A stretch of DNA of 64,000 bases from Neomoorella sulfitireducens (GCF_024733845.1 NZ_JANRHG010000005.1:121052-185051), one strand, 5' to 3'; numbered from the stretch's first letter, positions 8,766 through 18,220 are shown. Notes: generated from the letters alone by a model not told the origin. A program made the numbers and translations.

Positions 8766-10064
8766 CTACTTCATCAGACTGGGCAGGAAGGTGGACAGCG
8801 GCGGGAAGAGCACCACCAGGATGATGACAAAGACCATGCCCACAATGAATGGGAGTACCCCCTTGAATATGGTGTTGATCTGTACCTTTGACAGACCGGA
8901 CAGCAGGTAGACCACCATGCCCACAGGCGGACTGACGGAGCCCACAGCCTGCATCAGCACCACGAACATACCGAACCAGATGGGGTCGAAGCCCAGGGCG
9001 GTGATGATGGGATAGAGGATGGGGATAGTGAGCACGATCATGGGCATATCGGGCAGGAACATGCCCAGGATGATGTAGATGCCGGCGATGGCCGCGATGA
9101 TGACCAGGTCGGGGGCATTGAGGCCCTGCACCTGGCTGGCCATCAGGAAGGGGAACTTGCTCAGGGTGATGAAGGATATGAAGATATATGTACCGGTGAG
9201 GAGCACCAGGATGGTGCTAGTGATGATGGCGGTGTCCACGATGCACTTGCGCAGCTTCTTGAAGGTGAGCTGCCGGCTGGCGAAGGCGATGACGATGGCG
9301 CCCAGCGCGCCGATGGCCCCCGACTCGGTGGTGGTGAAGAAGCCGCCGTAGATGCCGCCGAACACCAGGCCGAAGAGAAGGAGCATGGGCAGGATATCCA
9401 GGATGGCGGAGAACTTCTCCTTCATGGAGGTCTTTTCACCGGCGGGACCCAGCTTGGGGTTGCGCCGGGTGACGAAGGAGATGATGATCACATAGGTGAG
9501 CATGAGGATGATGCCCGGGATGACCCCCGCCATGAACAGCTTGCCCACCGACTGCTCAGTGATGATGCCGTACATGATGAAGGGCATGCTGGGGGGGATG
9601 ATGATGCTCAGAGGGGCGGCGCCGGCGATGGAGCCGCAGGCCAGGCCGTCGTCATACTTGTACTTGCGCATCTCGGGCAGGGCGATCTTGGACATGATGA
9701 TGGTGCCCGTCATGTGGGAGCTGCAGATGGCGCCCAACAAGCCGGAGGCCATGGTGGTGGCGGTGGCCAGCCCCCCCCGGAAGCTACCGAGCCAGGAGTT
9801 GGCCGCCCGGTACAGGCCGACGCCGATGTTGGTCTCGGAGATGACCAGGCCCATGAGCAGGAACATGGGGACCACGGTCATGTTGTAGGAGTTGATGGTG
9901 GAAAAGGGGACCGAGCCTACCACGTTGAGGGCCTGGGTCACGCCCCGCAGGGCGATGATGCCGAAGAAACCCACTAGGGCCATGGAGAAGCCGATCCAGA
10001 GGCCGGAGGCCAGGCAGACGAGGAGTACCGCGATGCCGATGATGCCGATCAGTTCAGGTGCCAT
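8766..10064 (-). CDS. dctM: TRAP transporter large permease (DctM family), second system
   Basis: This 432-residue membrane subunit carries the DctM signatures IIIPPSMPFIMYG and FFTTTESGAIGALGA and about 12 hydrophobic segments. Its start overlaps the dctQ stop by one base (TAATG), so the two are translationally coupled. It is clearly related to the DctM at 1.8-3.1 kb over its full length, but the two genes differ greatly in GC content, so they were not produced by a recent duplication in this genome. Confidence 0.95.
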   Translation of the reverse strand: MAPELIGIIGIAVLLVCLASGLWIGFSMALVGFFGIIALRGVTQALNVVGSVPFSTINSYNMTVVPMFLLMGLVISETNIGVGLYRAANSWLGSFRGGLATATTMASGLLGAICSSHMTGTIIMSKIALPEMRKYKYDDGLACGSIAGAAPLSIIIPPSMPFIMYGIITEQSVGKLFMAGVIPGIILMLTYVIIISFVTRRNPKLGPAGEKTSMKEKFSAILDILPMLLLFGLVFGGIYGGFFTTTESGAIGALGAIVIAFASRQLTFKKLRKCIVDTAIITSTILVLLTGTYIFISFITLSKFPFLMASQVQGLNAPDLVIIAAIAGIYIILGMFLPDMPMIVLTIPILYPIITALGFDPIWFGMFVVLMQAVGSVSPPVGMVVYLLSGLSKVQINTIFKGVLPFIVGMVFVIILVVLFPPLSTFLPSLMK

Positions 10065-10597
10065 TACTCAAACCTCCTTAGCGTTTCCGCGGGCGTCTCG
10101 CCGTCCTCTTCCGGGGTGCGCAGCTGGTGGACATATCGGGCGATCAGCAGCCCCAAACCAAAGCAGCCGCCCAAAAAGCCGATGACCAGCAGGATGATGA
10201 AGGGCCACTGGGGGACGTTCTTAAGCATCAGGTAGTGGATGTTGTAGCCCTTGGAGTACAGGGCGGTTTCAAAGCTGCGCCAGGCGATGAGGATACACAT
10301 GCCGATGGAGATCAGCGAGGTGATGATTCTGAAGACGAGCCGCACCTTTCTGGGGCAGTAGTTCATCACAAAGTCCACCTTCAGGTTGTCGTCCCCCAGG
10401 CAACTGCGCCCGAAGGCCAGCAGCATGCCCACCAACATCATCTGTGTGATCTCCGTGGCCCCCACGAGGGGGGACTTGAACACGATGCGCAGGATCACGT
10501 CCGACACCACCAGCAGCATCATGGCCACCACGATGAAGATCGACATATAGGAGAGGGCGTTGATGATGAAGTGGGCGATTTTTTCCAGGAGCTTCAT
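10064..10597 (-). CDS. dctQ: TRAP transporter small permease (DctQ family), second system
   Basis: This four-helix subunit partners the DctM downstream. Its DctQ features include VVSDVILRIVF and GATEITQMMLVG. The ATG at 10597 (MKLLEKIAHF) is preferred: it has AGGAGA 9-10 bases upstream and begins one base after the stop codon of the flavoprotein gene. The C-terminus is a charged cytoplasmic tail. The tight packing shows that transporter and redox enzyme are expressed together. Confidence 0.92.
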   Translation of the reverse strand: MKLLEKIAHFIINALSYMSIFIVVAMMLLVVSDVILRIVFKSPLVGATEITQMMLVGMLLAFGRSCLGDDNLKVDFVMNYCPRKVRLVFRIITSLISIGMCILIAWRSFETALYSKGYNIHYLMLKNVPQWPFIILLVIGFLGGCFGLGLLIARYVHQLRTPEEDGETPAETLRRFE

Positions 10598-10598
10598 T

Positions 10599-12335
10599 CT
10601 ACCGGGTCTCCTTCTCATTGTTTCTGTTTCCTCCGCCGGTCAGGTCGAACAGGTCGGAGTAAAAGCGGTCGACAGGGTGCTTATAGCGTGCCACGGGGAC
10701 GGGCTCCTTTCTGAACCAGGGGGCTCCCTCGCCGCCCCCGCCGATGACGATCCAGTACGGGCCGTCCTTGTCCCGACCGGGGTGGTCCTCCCGGAAGTGA
10801 CCCGCCCGGGACTCGGTGCGCAGCAGCGACGCCTTGAGATAGAGCTCCGCCGCCATCGCCATGCCCATCACCTCGCGAAGCTTCATGAGGTAGTGGGGGT
10901 CGGCCGCCGCCATATCGGGCATGAGGTCGGCCTTGACCCGCTCCAGTTCTTCCAAAGCCCGGGTCAGAGAGGCTTCGCTCTTGAGGATACATACGTCATA
11001 GGGGAAGAGAATCTCCCGCAGGGCCCGGAGCACCAGGCTGGGCTCGACGCCCTTCCTGCCCAGGGGCCGGTAGAGCCGCCTGCGGCACTCCTCCACCAGC
11101 GCCTCATCAGGCGCGGGAGGCTCACCGGGCAGCCCGGCCAGATATTCCACAATGGCCTCGCCGGTCATGTGGCCGGTGACCGCCGTGGTGCACATGGCGA
11201 AGCCGCCGATGTAGACGCCGGGGTCGATACTCCGCGCCCGCCCGGCGGCAAACACGCCGGGGACCGCGGTGGCGCCCCACAGGTCGGTGCGGATGCCGCC
11301 GCAGGTGTCCTGGAGGTGGGGGATCCATTCCATCTTTGGCCCGTTGATGAGGTCCATCCCCTGGGCCACCAGCTTTTGATAATTCAGAAGCTGCCAGCCG
11401 GACTGGGGGACGATGAGGCCCATGTCCTCGGCCCGGATGCGGCTGATGTCGAAGTAGATGGGGCCCCGCCCGGCCCGGGTCTCCAGGGCCATGGCCCGGG
11501 TGATGTAGTGAGGGTCGGTGTTGGAGCCCGGGCTGGGCATATATTTGTCCATGAAGGGCTCCCCCAGGGCGTTGACGAACCGGCCGCCCAGGGGCAGCAG
11601 GGTGGTTTGGCCCTCCCAGGTGAAGTCCTTGGGCACGTTCCACACCTTGACGAATTCGAAGTTGCGCAGCTCCACCCCCGCCCGGAAGGCCATCTCCATG
11701 CCCTCGCCGGTGGCGGTGTTCTGATGGTAGGCGGGCTTCCATTCCGCCTGGCCGGTGGCGATGAGTATCGCATTGGCACGGAAGACGTAAAAGTCGCCGT
11801 TGATCGTGTCGAAGCCCACGGCGCCCACGGCCCGGCCGTCTTCCTTGAGGATGTCGGTGACCAGGGTGCGTCCCATGCGTTCCGCCCCCAGCTTTTTCAC
11901 CTCGCCCAGGATGCCCCGCACCATGTCCTCGCCGCCGGTGCCCTTGAACTGGGCCGGGTAGAGCTTGCAGTGCTTCAGCCCCCGCTGGGGGACGCTTTTC
12001 AGAGTGCCGTCCTCCTGTTTGAAAAAATTGCACCCAAAGCGCTGGTAATCCAGGAACCGGTCATAGGAGCGGCGGAGCACCTCCTCCACCACGTCCTGCT
12101 CACATAGGCCGTCCCAGTAGTAGGTGAGCTCCTCCACCCAGTCGTCCACGTTCTCGTCGGGCATGACCACGACCATGTCGCCGCCGCACATGGACATGAG
12201 CCCGCCCCAGTCCAGCGGGCCCTTGTCCACGATGAGGACGCTGCGTTTGGGGTCCAGCTCTTTGATGCGCTTGGCCGCCCAAAGGCCGGAGGAGCCGCCG
12301 CCCACGATGAGCACGTCCGCTGTTTTTATGGTCAT
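10599..12335 (-). CDS. FAD flavoprotein, AprA-like, type II
   Basis: This 578-residue flavoprotein of the fumarate reductase/AprA superfamily has GGGSSGLWAAKRIKELDP at residues 10-27 for FAD binding, then the type II blocks YYWDGLCEQDVVEE, PQRGLKHCKLYPAQFKGTGG, GRFVNALGEPFMDKY and VYIGGFAMC. It matches the flavoprotein at 16.2 kb along its whole length and differs from the type I proteins. It overlaps its ferredoxin gene by 4 bp (ATGA) and is followed directly by dctQ. It should be a cytoplasmic redox enzyme acting on the substrate brought in by the TRAP system. It is probably not a real APS reductase, since no sulfate-activation genes are near. Confidence 0.9.
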   Translation of the reverse strand: MTIKTADVLIVGGGSSGLWAAKRIKELDPKRSVLIVDKGPLDWGGLMSMCGGDMVVVMPDENVDDWVEELTYYWDGLCEQDVVEEVLRRSYDRFLDYQRFGCNFFKQEDGTLKSVPQRGLKHCKLYPAQFKGTGGEDMVRGILGEVKKLGAERMGRTLVTDILKEDGRAVGAVGFDTINGDFYVFRANAILIATGQAEWKPAYHQNTATGEGMEMAFRAGVELRNFEFVKVWNVPKDFTWEGQTTLLPLGGRFVNALGEPFMDKYMPSPGSNTDPHYITRAMALETRAGRGPIYFDISRIRAEDMGLIVPQSGWQLLNYQKLVAQGMDLINGPKMEWIPHLQDTCGGIRTDLWGATAVPGVFAAGRARSIDPGVYIGGFAMCTTAVTGHMTGEAIVEYLAGLPGEPPAPDEALVEECRRRLYRPLGRKGVEPSLVLRALREILFPYDVCILKSEASLTRALEELERVKADLMPDMAAADPHYLMKLREVMGMAMAAELYLKASLLRTESRAGHFREDHPGRDKDGPYWIVIGGGGEGAPWFRKEPVPVARYKHPVDRFYSDLFDLTGGGNRNNEKETR

Positions 12336-12574
12336 TGCACGCCCCCCTTTGCAGCCTCCCAGTCCGGGAACACCGGCGGGAACTCTCCTCTGGCGGGGTC
12401 CACGGTCACCGCCCCCACAGGGCAGAGCCGCTCACAGATATAGCAGGTCATACAATCCTCGGGATAGGCGATGAATGCTCGCCCTTCACCGTCCATGCGG
12501 ATGGTGTCCAGGGGGCAGCGGTCCGCACAGCGGCCGCAGCCAATGCACTTGCCCCGGTCGATATGGCTGATCAT
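12332..12574 (-). CDS. Dicluster ferredoxin, AprB-like, type II
   Basis: This 80-residue protein has two full cysteine motifs, C-x2-C-x2-C-x3-CP (CIGCGRCADRCP) and CMTCYICERLCP, for two 4Fe-4S clusters. The start MISHIDRGKC at 12574 is chosen because GGAAGG lies nine bases upstream; the frame is open further upstream but has no ribosome site. The start and the sequence around the second motif (AYPxDCMTCYICE) define the type II ferredoxins, shared with the gene at 15.9 kb. It should pass electrons between the flavoprotein and a cellular carrier. Confidence 0.9.
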   Translation of the reverse strand: MISHIDRGKCIGCGRCADRCPLDTIRMDGEGRAFIAYPEDCMTCYICERLCPVGAVTVDPARGEFPPVFPDWEAAKGGVQ

Positions 12575-12739
12575 TGGCGACATCCTTCCCAATAGAAATG
12601 TGTGCCGGCGTACGATGTAACAACGACCAAAACGGCGGCTCGTTTTTGGGTTTCTTTGGCTATTTTGATGATAACATTGGGGGCGGAGGCTGTAAAATAC
12701 GAAAGATTTATGTCTCCATTGCGTTTTTTTATATCTGAA

Positions 12740-12772
12740 TTTTGCCATAAAAAAATGCAATGTATGGCATAA
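12740..12772. promoter_or_regulatory. Inverted repeat in divergent promoter region (candidate LysR site)
   Basis: TTTTGCCAT (12740-12748) is mirrored by ATGGCATAA (12764-12772): 8 of 9 positions match with 15 bases between. It lies in the 287-bp region between the two divergent redox operons (12574 leftward, 12862 rightward). Dyads of this kind, with T/A at the ends, are typical of LysR-type regulators, and a LysR gene lies at 14.9-15.8 kb. The rest of the region is AT-rich with no further gene. Confidence 0.45.
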
Positions 12773-12861
12773 GAGACTGGTATTTTACAGACGGACACTT
12801 CTGCGATACGCTAAGAGTAGGCAAACAAACCGGCAAAGATATGAAAGGGAGTTATGAAGCA

Positions 12862-13107
12862 ATGCCGCCTGTCATCAATCCAAAGAAATGCGTCGCCTGC
12901 GGAAAGTGCGCCCTCATCTGCTGCATGGACGTCTTTGGCCCCACGGAGCCCAAGACCGTGCCCTTGGTACGCTACCCAGAGGAGTGCTGGCACTGCCGGG
13001 CCTGCGTCATGGACTGCCCCACCGGGGCCATCGAGATGCGCTACCCCCTGACCCACACCCTGCTCTTCCGGGACGCCCCCGGAACACTGAAAAAGGAGGG
13101 AATGTAA
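12862..13107 (+). CDS. Dicluster ferredoxin, AprB-like, type I
   Basis: This 81-residue protein begins MPPVINPKKCVACGKC and carries both complete cysteine motifs (CVACGKCALICC, then CWHCRACVMDCP). The ATG at 12862 is the start shared with the other type I ferredoxins; AAGGGAG lies 10-11 bases before it. Its stop codon is immediately followed by the ATG of the flavoprotein gene. It is a cytoplasmic electron carrier subunit. Confidence 0.9.
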   Translation: MPPVINPKKCVACGKCALICCMDVFGPTEPKTVPLVRYPEECWHCRACVMDCPTGAIEMRYPLTHTLLFRDAPGTLKKEGM

Positions 13108-14784
13108 ATGCTGGAGCTCCAAAAGGAGATCAGAAGCTGCGATGTGCTCGTGGTGGGCGGCGGCATTGCCGGCCTCATGGCCGCCATCGCGGCGGCGGAA
13201 GGCGGGGCCAAGGTCATCGTGGCCGAGAAGGCCCACTCCCTGCGCAGCGGCGACGGCGTGGGGGGCAACGACCATTTCATCTGCTACATACCCCAGGTCC
13301 ACGGCTCCCTGGAGGACTTTATGAAGGAGTTCAAGGCCAGCCAGTCCGGCAAGTTCTCCGACGACTGTATCCAGCGGGTATTCGCGCAGCGGTCCTTCGA
13401 GATCGTCCAGGACTGGCTGAAGTGGGGCATCGACATGAAGCCCCACGGGGACTGGACCTTCCTGGGCCATGCCTTCCCCGGCCGCATGCGCATCCATCTG
13501 AAATATGACGGCAAGAACCAGAAGGCCGTCCTCACCCGGGAGGCCCAGAAGCGGGGAGTGGTCATCGAGAACAAGACCCCCATCACCGAGTTCCTCACCG
13601 ATGACAGCGGCAAGATTGTGGGCGCCCTGGGGGTGGATGTATCCAAGGAGACCCCCTCTCTCAAGCTCTTCCGGGCCAAGAGCGTGGTGACCGCCACCGG
13701 CTCGGTGAACCGGCTCTACCCCGGTATCGTCCCCGGCGCTATGTTCAACGTCCCCGGCTGCCCGGCCAACACCGGCCTTGGGATGACCGCCGCCTACCGC
13801 GCCGGCGCCTCCATCGTCAACATCGAGATGGCGGGAGCCTCCGCTGGCCCCAAGTACTTCGCCCGCGCGGGCAAGGGCACATGGATCGGCGTGCTGCGCA
13901 CCTCCGACGGCAAGAGCGTGGGGCCCTTTGTCACCCAGCCCACCAAGGAACTGGGGGACATCACCTCCGACGTGTGGCCCACCGTGTTCACCGAGAAGGC
14001 CAGGGACGGCTCCGGCCCGGTGTACATGGACTGCAGCGGCATCTCTCAGGAGGACTACGAGTATATGCTATGGGCCTTTACCTGTGAGGGGGACACCTCC
14101 CTGGTGGAAGCCATGGAGCAGCAGGGCATCGACCTGCGCCGCCATATGGTGGAGTTCGGCGGTTACGGCGCCACCCAGCTGGACCGGGGGGTCCAGATCG
14201 ACGAACATGGCGCCACCGACGTGCCCGGCCTCTTCGCCGCCGGCGACGAGGTGGGCAACTTCGGCGGCCACGTGGCCGGGGCGGCCACCATGGGCCGCAT
14301 CGCCGGCGAATCCGCCGCACGATATGCCAAAGCGGCGGAGGAGAACAACTATCCCGTGGAACAGCACCCCGTGGTGGCCGAGCGTCTGACCTTTTACTCC
14401 AGCCTCATGGAGCGGGAAAACGGCTCCAACTGGAAGGAGCTCAACCTCACGGTGCAGCAGCTAATGGAGGAGTACGCGGGCATCAATCATGTGCGTTCCG
14501 GGACCATGCTCTCCGCCGGGTACAAGTACCTGGGCGACCTGCGGGAGCGGGCGCTGAACGAAGTGGCCTGCGCCAATTCCCACGAACTCATGCGGGCGCT
14601 GGAGTCCTTCGAGCTGCTGGAGGCGGGCCGCCTCATCTGCCTGGCCGCCCTGGAGCGAAAGGAGACCCGGGCCAACCACAAGCGCTCGGACTACCCCTTC
14701 ACCAACCCCCTGCTCAACGACATGTTCGTCATGGTAAAGCAGGTGGACGGCAAGCCCACCGTCTCCTGGCGGCACAGCCGGTAG
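13108..14784 (+). CDS. FAD flavoprotein, fumarate reductase/AprA-like, type I
   Basis: This 558-residue flavoprotein has GGGIAGLMAAIAAAEGG near residue 17 for FAD, then the type I blocks GGNDHFICYIPQVHG, AGPKYFARAGKGTWIGVLR, RRHMVEFGGYG and FAAGDEVGNFGG. It is very similar to the protein at 18.2 kb (most blocks identical) and more distant from that at 5.3 kb. The start has AAAGGAGG seven bases upstream, overlapping the end of the ferredoxin gene. The RRHMVEF His aligns roughly with the region that holds the active-site His in the superfamily, but the catalytic assignment is an inference. Cytoplasmic; substrate unknown. Confidence 0.9.
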   Translation: MLELQKEIRSCDVLVVGGGIAGLMAAIAAAEGGAKVIVAEKAHSLRSGDGVGGNDHFICYIPQVHGSLEDFMKEFKASQSGKFSDDCIQRVFAQRSFEIVQDWLKWGIDMKPHGDWTFLGHAFPGRMRIHLKYDGKNQKAVLTREAQKRGVVIENKTPITEFLTDDSGKIVGALGVDVSKETPSLKLFRAKSVVTATGSVNRLYPGIVPGAMFNVPGCPANTGLGMTAAYRAGASIVNIEMAGASAGPKYFARAGKGTWIGVLRTSDGKSVGPFVTQPTKELGDITSDVWPTVFTEKARDGSGPVYMDCSGISQEDYEYMLWAFTCEGDTSLVEAMEQQGIDLRRHMVEFGGYGATQLDRGVQIDEHGATDVPGLFAAGDEVGNFGGHVAGAATMGRIAGESAARYAKAAEENNYPVEQHPVVAERLTFYSSLMERENGSNWKELNLTVQQLMEEYAGINHVRSGTMLSAGYKYLGDLRERALNEVACANSHELMRALESFELLEAGRLICLAALERKETRANHKRSDYPFTNPLLNDMFVMVKQVDGKPTVSWRHSR

Positions 14785-14865
14785 GGGCGGCCGGAGGCGC
14801 AAAAAAAGAATGGACCGTCTCCCGTGGGAAACGGCCCATTCACGATCTGTGCTCAGGCGCGGCAG

Positions 14866-15798
14866 TCACGCCTGAGTCAAAAATTCCGGGTTCTCGCACT
14901 GCTGGACCAGCTGCTCGATGACCATCTTCTCCGCTTGGGTCAATGGCTCCGGGCCATGGATCCAGCCCACCTGGGTGTTCCAGTCGATATCCTCCATCCG
15001 GAGGGGAGCGAATTTCACCTGATAGTTCATGTTCCCGTGGGCGATGGCCCGCTCGGGCAGGACGGTAACGGTGTGGTAGAGGGCCATGTGCTTCCGCATC
15101 CGGGCCATCTCGTAGAAGCGGGTGATCTTGGCGGGATACCCGGTCTCCTGGGTGAGCGCCAGCACCTTTTGGTTAGCACAGTTCCCGAAGCAGACGTAGG
15201 GGAAGGCCCGGAGGTCCTCCAGGGTCACCTTCTCCTTTCCCAGGAGGGGATGGGTGTCGGCGACCACGAAGTGGAGCCGGTCGGTAAAGAGCGGCTCATA
15301 GCGCAGCTTCCCCTTCTCCACCTTTTGAAAGAAGGCGGTCTCGTCTAGGTCGCAGATTTGGATGACGGCCAGGTTGAGTTCCCCGTTCTCCACTCCTTTT
15401 ACCAGTGGCGTGGTATCCAGCCCCTCCAGCGCCAGGGTGAAATCGGGATAGCGCTCCTGGAGGATGATCTGCACGTTCATCAGCAGGGTGTTGCACAGGT
15501 GGGGCAGGGCCCCCACCCGAAGGGACCCCTGGAGGTTGCCGTCCTCGCAACAGGCGATGCAGCTGATCTTCTTCAGGGCCCGGATGATGATCTCCGCCTG
15601 CTCCAGCACCAGCTCCCCTTGTTCGGTGAACACTGTGCCCCGGTTGGTGCGCTTGAGGAGGGGATAGCCCAGTTCCTGCTCCAGTTTCTTGATGGAGATG
15701 CTGACGGCGGGCTGGGAGGTATACAGCTCCTGGGCTACCCTTGAGATAGACCCATATTTTTTCAGCGCCAGCAGGAAATGAAATTGCTCCAATTTCAC
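14866..15798 (-). CDS. LysR-family transcriptional regulator
   Basis: This 310-residue protein has the LysR winged helix at residues 1-60 (MKLEQFHFLLALKKYGSISR; TSQPAVSISIKKLEQELGY) and a C-terminal periplasmic-binding-like effector domain. The GTG at 15798 is chosen because a GGGGGGAAG ribosome site lies just upstream; the open frame upstream has no site. It points away from the ferredoxin/flavoprotein operon at 15.9 kb, and the two share a 131-bp promoter region, the classic LysR arrangement. It probably senses the substrate or product of the redox modules and controls both operon groups. Confidence 0.92.
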   Translation of the reverse strand: MKLEQFHFLLALKKYGSISRVAQELYTSQPAVSISIKKLEQELGYPLLKRTNRGTVFTEQGELVLEQAEIIIRALKKISCIACCEDGNLQGSLRVGALPHLCNTLLMNVQIILQERYPDFTLALEGLDTTPLVKGVENGELNLAVIQICDLDETAFFQKVEKGKLRYEPLFTDRLHFVVADTHPLLGKEKVTLEDLRAFPYVCFGNCANQKVLALTQETGYPAKITRFYEMARMRKHMALYHTVTVLPERAIAHGNMNYQVKFAPLRMEDIDWNTQVGWIHGPEPLTQAEKMVIEQLVQQCENPEFLTQA

Positions 15799-15929
15799 CC
15801 GCTTCCCCCCCTGAATCCCATTTTTCGCGCTTTTTCGTATTATATCACATAGCCGCCGGCAAGACAACGACCAGCGGAGCAGAGTCTGAGCAGAGTCTGT
15901 CCAGGCGATCAAGGTGGGAGGTAACAGCT

Positions 15930-16181
15930 ATGATCCAAACGATCGACTCCGGCAAGTGCGTGGGCTGTGGGCTGTGCGCGGCAAAGTGCCCCCTGGACGT
16001 ACTGCGTGTCCGGGCGGGTAAGGCGGTCATCGCCTATCCCGACGACTGCATGACCTGTTACATCTGCGAGCGGTCATGTCCCCAGGGAGCCATCTTCGTC
16101 CATCCCTTCAAGGAGGCCGCGCCTCCGGTGCTCCCCGGCATTCTGGAATTTCTTTCCACTCGTGACGGGCGGCCATCGTAA
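15930..16181 (+). CDS. Dicluster ferredoxin, AprB-like, type II (second copy)
   Basis: This 83-residue protein has two complete motifs (CVGCGLCAAKCP and CMTCYICERSCP) and the type II start MIQTIDSGKC. GGGAGG lies 7-8 bases before the ATG. It matches the ferredoxin at 12.3 kb and is followed by its type II flavoprotein after 12 bp, the same pairing and order. It opens the four-gene run ferredoxin II-flavoprotein II-ferredoxin I-flavoprotein I. Confidence 0.9.
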   Translation: MIQTIDSGKCVGCGLCAAKCPLDVLRVRAGKAVIAYPDDCMTCYICERSCPQGAIFVHPFKEAAPPVLPGILEFLSTRDGRPS

Positions 16182-16193
16182 GGAGGTGGCGTG

Positions 16194-17909
16194 ATGGATT
16201 GGAAACAAGTGCCCGAGACCGTCCTGCGCACCGATGTGCTCATCATCGGCGGCGGCGCCGCCGGCATGTGGGCGGCCAAGCGTCTGAAGGAAAACGATCC
16301 TGGGCTGGACGTGCTCATGGTGGACAAGGGCCCCGAGAGTTGGGGCGGCCTCATGCGCCTGGCCGGCGGCGACTTCGCCGCCGTCCTCCCCGGCGAGTCC
16401 GTGGACGACTGGGTGAAAGACGTGGTGTACTACTGGGACGGCCTGTGCGAGCAGGACGTGATGGAGGACATCTTCTCCCAATCCTACGACCGCCTGTTGG
16501 ATTATAAAAACCTGGGCTGCGAGTTTTTGGAGGACGAGAACGGCAACCTGCGTGGGGTCCCCCAGCGGGGCCTGGACCACTGCCGTCTCTATCCCGCCAA
16601 GCTCAAAGGAACCGGCGGCCAGAACATGGCCGAGGCCATGGTGAAGGAGATGGTGCGCCTTGGCGTCCGCCGCATGAGCCGCACCCTGGTCACCGACCTG
16701 GTGAAGGACGGCGACCGGGTAATAGGGGCCGTTGGCTTCCACTCCATCACCGGCGAATACTACATATTCCAGGCCCGCGCCGTCATCGTGGCCTGCGGCA
16801 ACGCCAGTTGGAAGCCGGGGTATAACTCCAACACCTCCACCGGCGAGTGGGTGGACATGTGCTTCCAGGCCGGGGTGGAGTTGCGCAACTTCGAGACCCT
16901 GACGGTGATGAACGCCCCCAAGCTCTTCTTCTGGGAGGGCCAGGCCATCTACTTAGCCCTGGGCGGCCGGTTCGTCAACGCCCTGGGGGAGCCCTTCATG
17001 GACAAATATTCCCCGGTGCTGGGGGCCAACACCGACAACAATTATATCACCCGCGCCATGGCCATCGAGATTCGGAACGGGCGGGGCCCCATCTACCTCG
17101 ACCTCAGCCAGATCAAGCCGGAGGACATGGTCTTTGTCAAGCCCCAAACCGGTAACCAGATGATGAACTACGAGAAGCTGCTGGCCGAGGGCATCGACTT
17201 CTTCCATGACAAGAACATCGAGTTCATCCCCCAGGTGCAGCTCACCCTGGGGGGCGCCGCCACTGCCCCCGACGGCGGCACCGGCGTGGAGGGCCTCTAC
17301 GTCTGCGGCCGCTCCCGCAGTCTGGACTACGTGTATATGGGCGGCTTCGGCCTGAGCTCCACCGCGATCACCGGCTACATCACAGGCAACGCCGTAGCGG
17401 ACTACCTCCGCACCGCCTCCGCCGGACGGGAGGTGTCCGTCGGCGAGGCCGCCGGCCTGAAGGAGAAGCTGTACTCCCCCATGGGGGACGCCGGCCTCAC
17501 CCCCAAGCAGGTACTCATCAAAGTCCAGAACCTCATGTCCCACTACGACGTGTGCCTGCTCAAGAGCGCCGAGAGCCTTACCGCCGCTCTTGGAGAGCTG
17601 GACCGCCTGCGGACGGAGGAGCTGCCCCGGATGTACGCCGCTGACCCCCACTACCTCCTCAAATACAAGGAGGTGGAGGGCATCTTCCTGCTCACCGAGC
17701 TCTATCTCCGTGCTTCCCTTCTCCGCCAGGAGAGCCGGGGCTCCCACTACCGGTTAGACTATCCCAAGCGGAACGACAAGGACTTCCTGGGCTGGATCGT
17801 CCAGCGGCAGGGGGCGGACGGCTCGGTGGTCCAGCGGGTGAAGCCCGTGCCCCTGGCCCGCTACAAGCACCCGGTGGACCGGTTCTATTCCGATAACTTC
17901 ACCTTCTAA
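16194..17909 (+). CDS. FAD flavoprotein, AprA-like, type II (second copy)
   Basis: This 571-residue flavoprotein carries GGGAAGMWAAKRLKENDPG for FAD near residue 20 and the same type II blocks as the protein at 10.6 kb (YYWDGLCEQDVMED; PQRGLDHCRLYPAKLKGTGG; GRFVNALGEPFMDKY; VYMGGFGLSS). The ATG at 16194 has AGGAGG seven bases upstream; a GTG one codon earlier is possible. Like the other copies it has no signal peptide. Position in the operon suggests it assembles with the type I pair encoded just downstream. Confidence 0.9.
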   Translation: MDWKQVPETVLRTDVLIIGGGAAGMWAAKRLKENDPGLDVLMVDKGPESWGGLMRLAGGDFAAVLPGESVDDWVKDVVYYWDGLCEQDVMEDIFSQSYDRLLDYKNLGCEFLEDENGNLRGVPQRGLDHCRLYPAKLKGTGGQNMAEAMVKEMVRLGVRRMSRTLVTDLVKDGDRVIGAVGFHSITGEYYIFQARAVIVACGNASWKPGYNSNTSTGEWVDMCFQAGVELRNFETLTVMNAPKLFFWEGQAIYLALGGRFVNALGEPFMDKYSPVLGANTDNNYITRAMAIEIRNGRGPIYLDLSQIKPEDMVFVKPQTGNQMMNYEKLLAEGIDFFHDKNIEFIPQVQLTLGGAATAPDGGTGVEGLYVCGRSRSLDYVYMGGFGLSSTAITGYITGNAVADYLRTASAGREVSVGEAAGLKEKLYSPMGDAGLTPKQVLIKVQNLMSHYDVCLLKSAESLTAALGELDRLRTEELPRMYAADPHYLLKYKEVEGIFLLTELYLRASLLRQESRGSHYRLDYPKRNDKDFLGWIVQRQGADGSVVQRVKPVPLARYKHPVDRFYSDNFTF

Positions 17910-17971
17910 GCCCCTCAGCCCCGGAAGGGTCTCCGCTGGGCCGTCCGCCCGGCCATGAAAGGAGTGTCCAT

Positions 17972-18220
17972 ATGCCCCCTGTCATCGACCCAAAAAAGTG
18001 CGTCCACTGCGGCACCTGCGCCCAAATCTGCTGCATGGATGTGTACGGCCCCGCCAAGCCGCAAACGGTGCCCCAGGTGCGCTATCCGGAGGAGTGCTGG
18101 CACTGCCGGGCCTGCGTGATGGACTGCCCCGCCGGGGCCATCGAGCTGACCTATCCCCTGCCCATGATGATACTGTGCAAGGATGCCCCGGCGCGGGGAG
18201 AGGGAGGCGACCGCCCGTGA
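17972..18220 (+). CDS. Dicluster ferredoxin, AprB-like, type I (second copy)
   Basis: This 82-residue protein begins MPPVIDPKKCVHCGTC and has both complete cysteine motifs (CVHCGTCAQICC and CWHCRACVMDCP). AAAGGAG lies nine bases before the ATG. Its TGA overlaps the GTG start of the next flavoprotein by four bases, so translation is coupled. It is close to the ferredoxin at 12.9 kb across its length. Confidence 0.9.
   Translation: MPPVIDPKKCVHCGTCAQICCMDVYGPAKPQTVPQVRYPEECWHCRACVMDCPAGAIELTYPLPMMILCKDAPARGEGGDRP

Noticed and set aside
10599..12574. Dissimilatory adenylylsulfate reductase (aprBA) for sulfate respiration
   Set aside because: The ferredoxins are 80 residues, half the usual AprB length, the flavoproteins lack a convincing AprA active-site set, and no sat, qmo or dsr gene is near. 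The similarity is at superfamily level.
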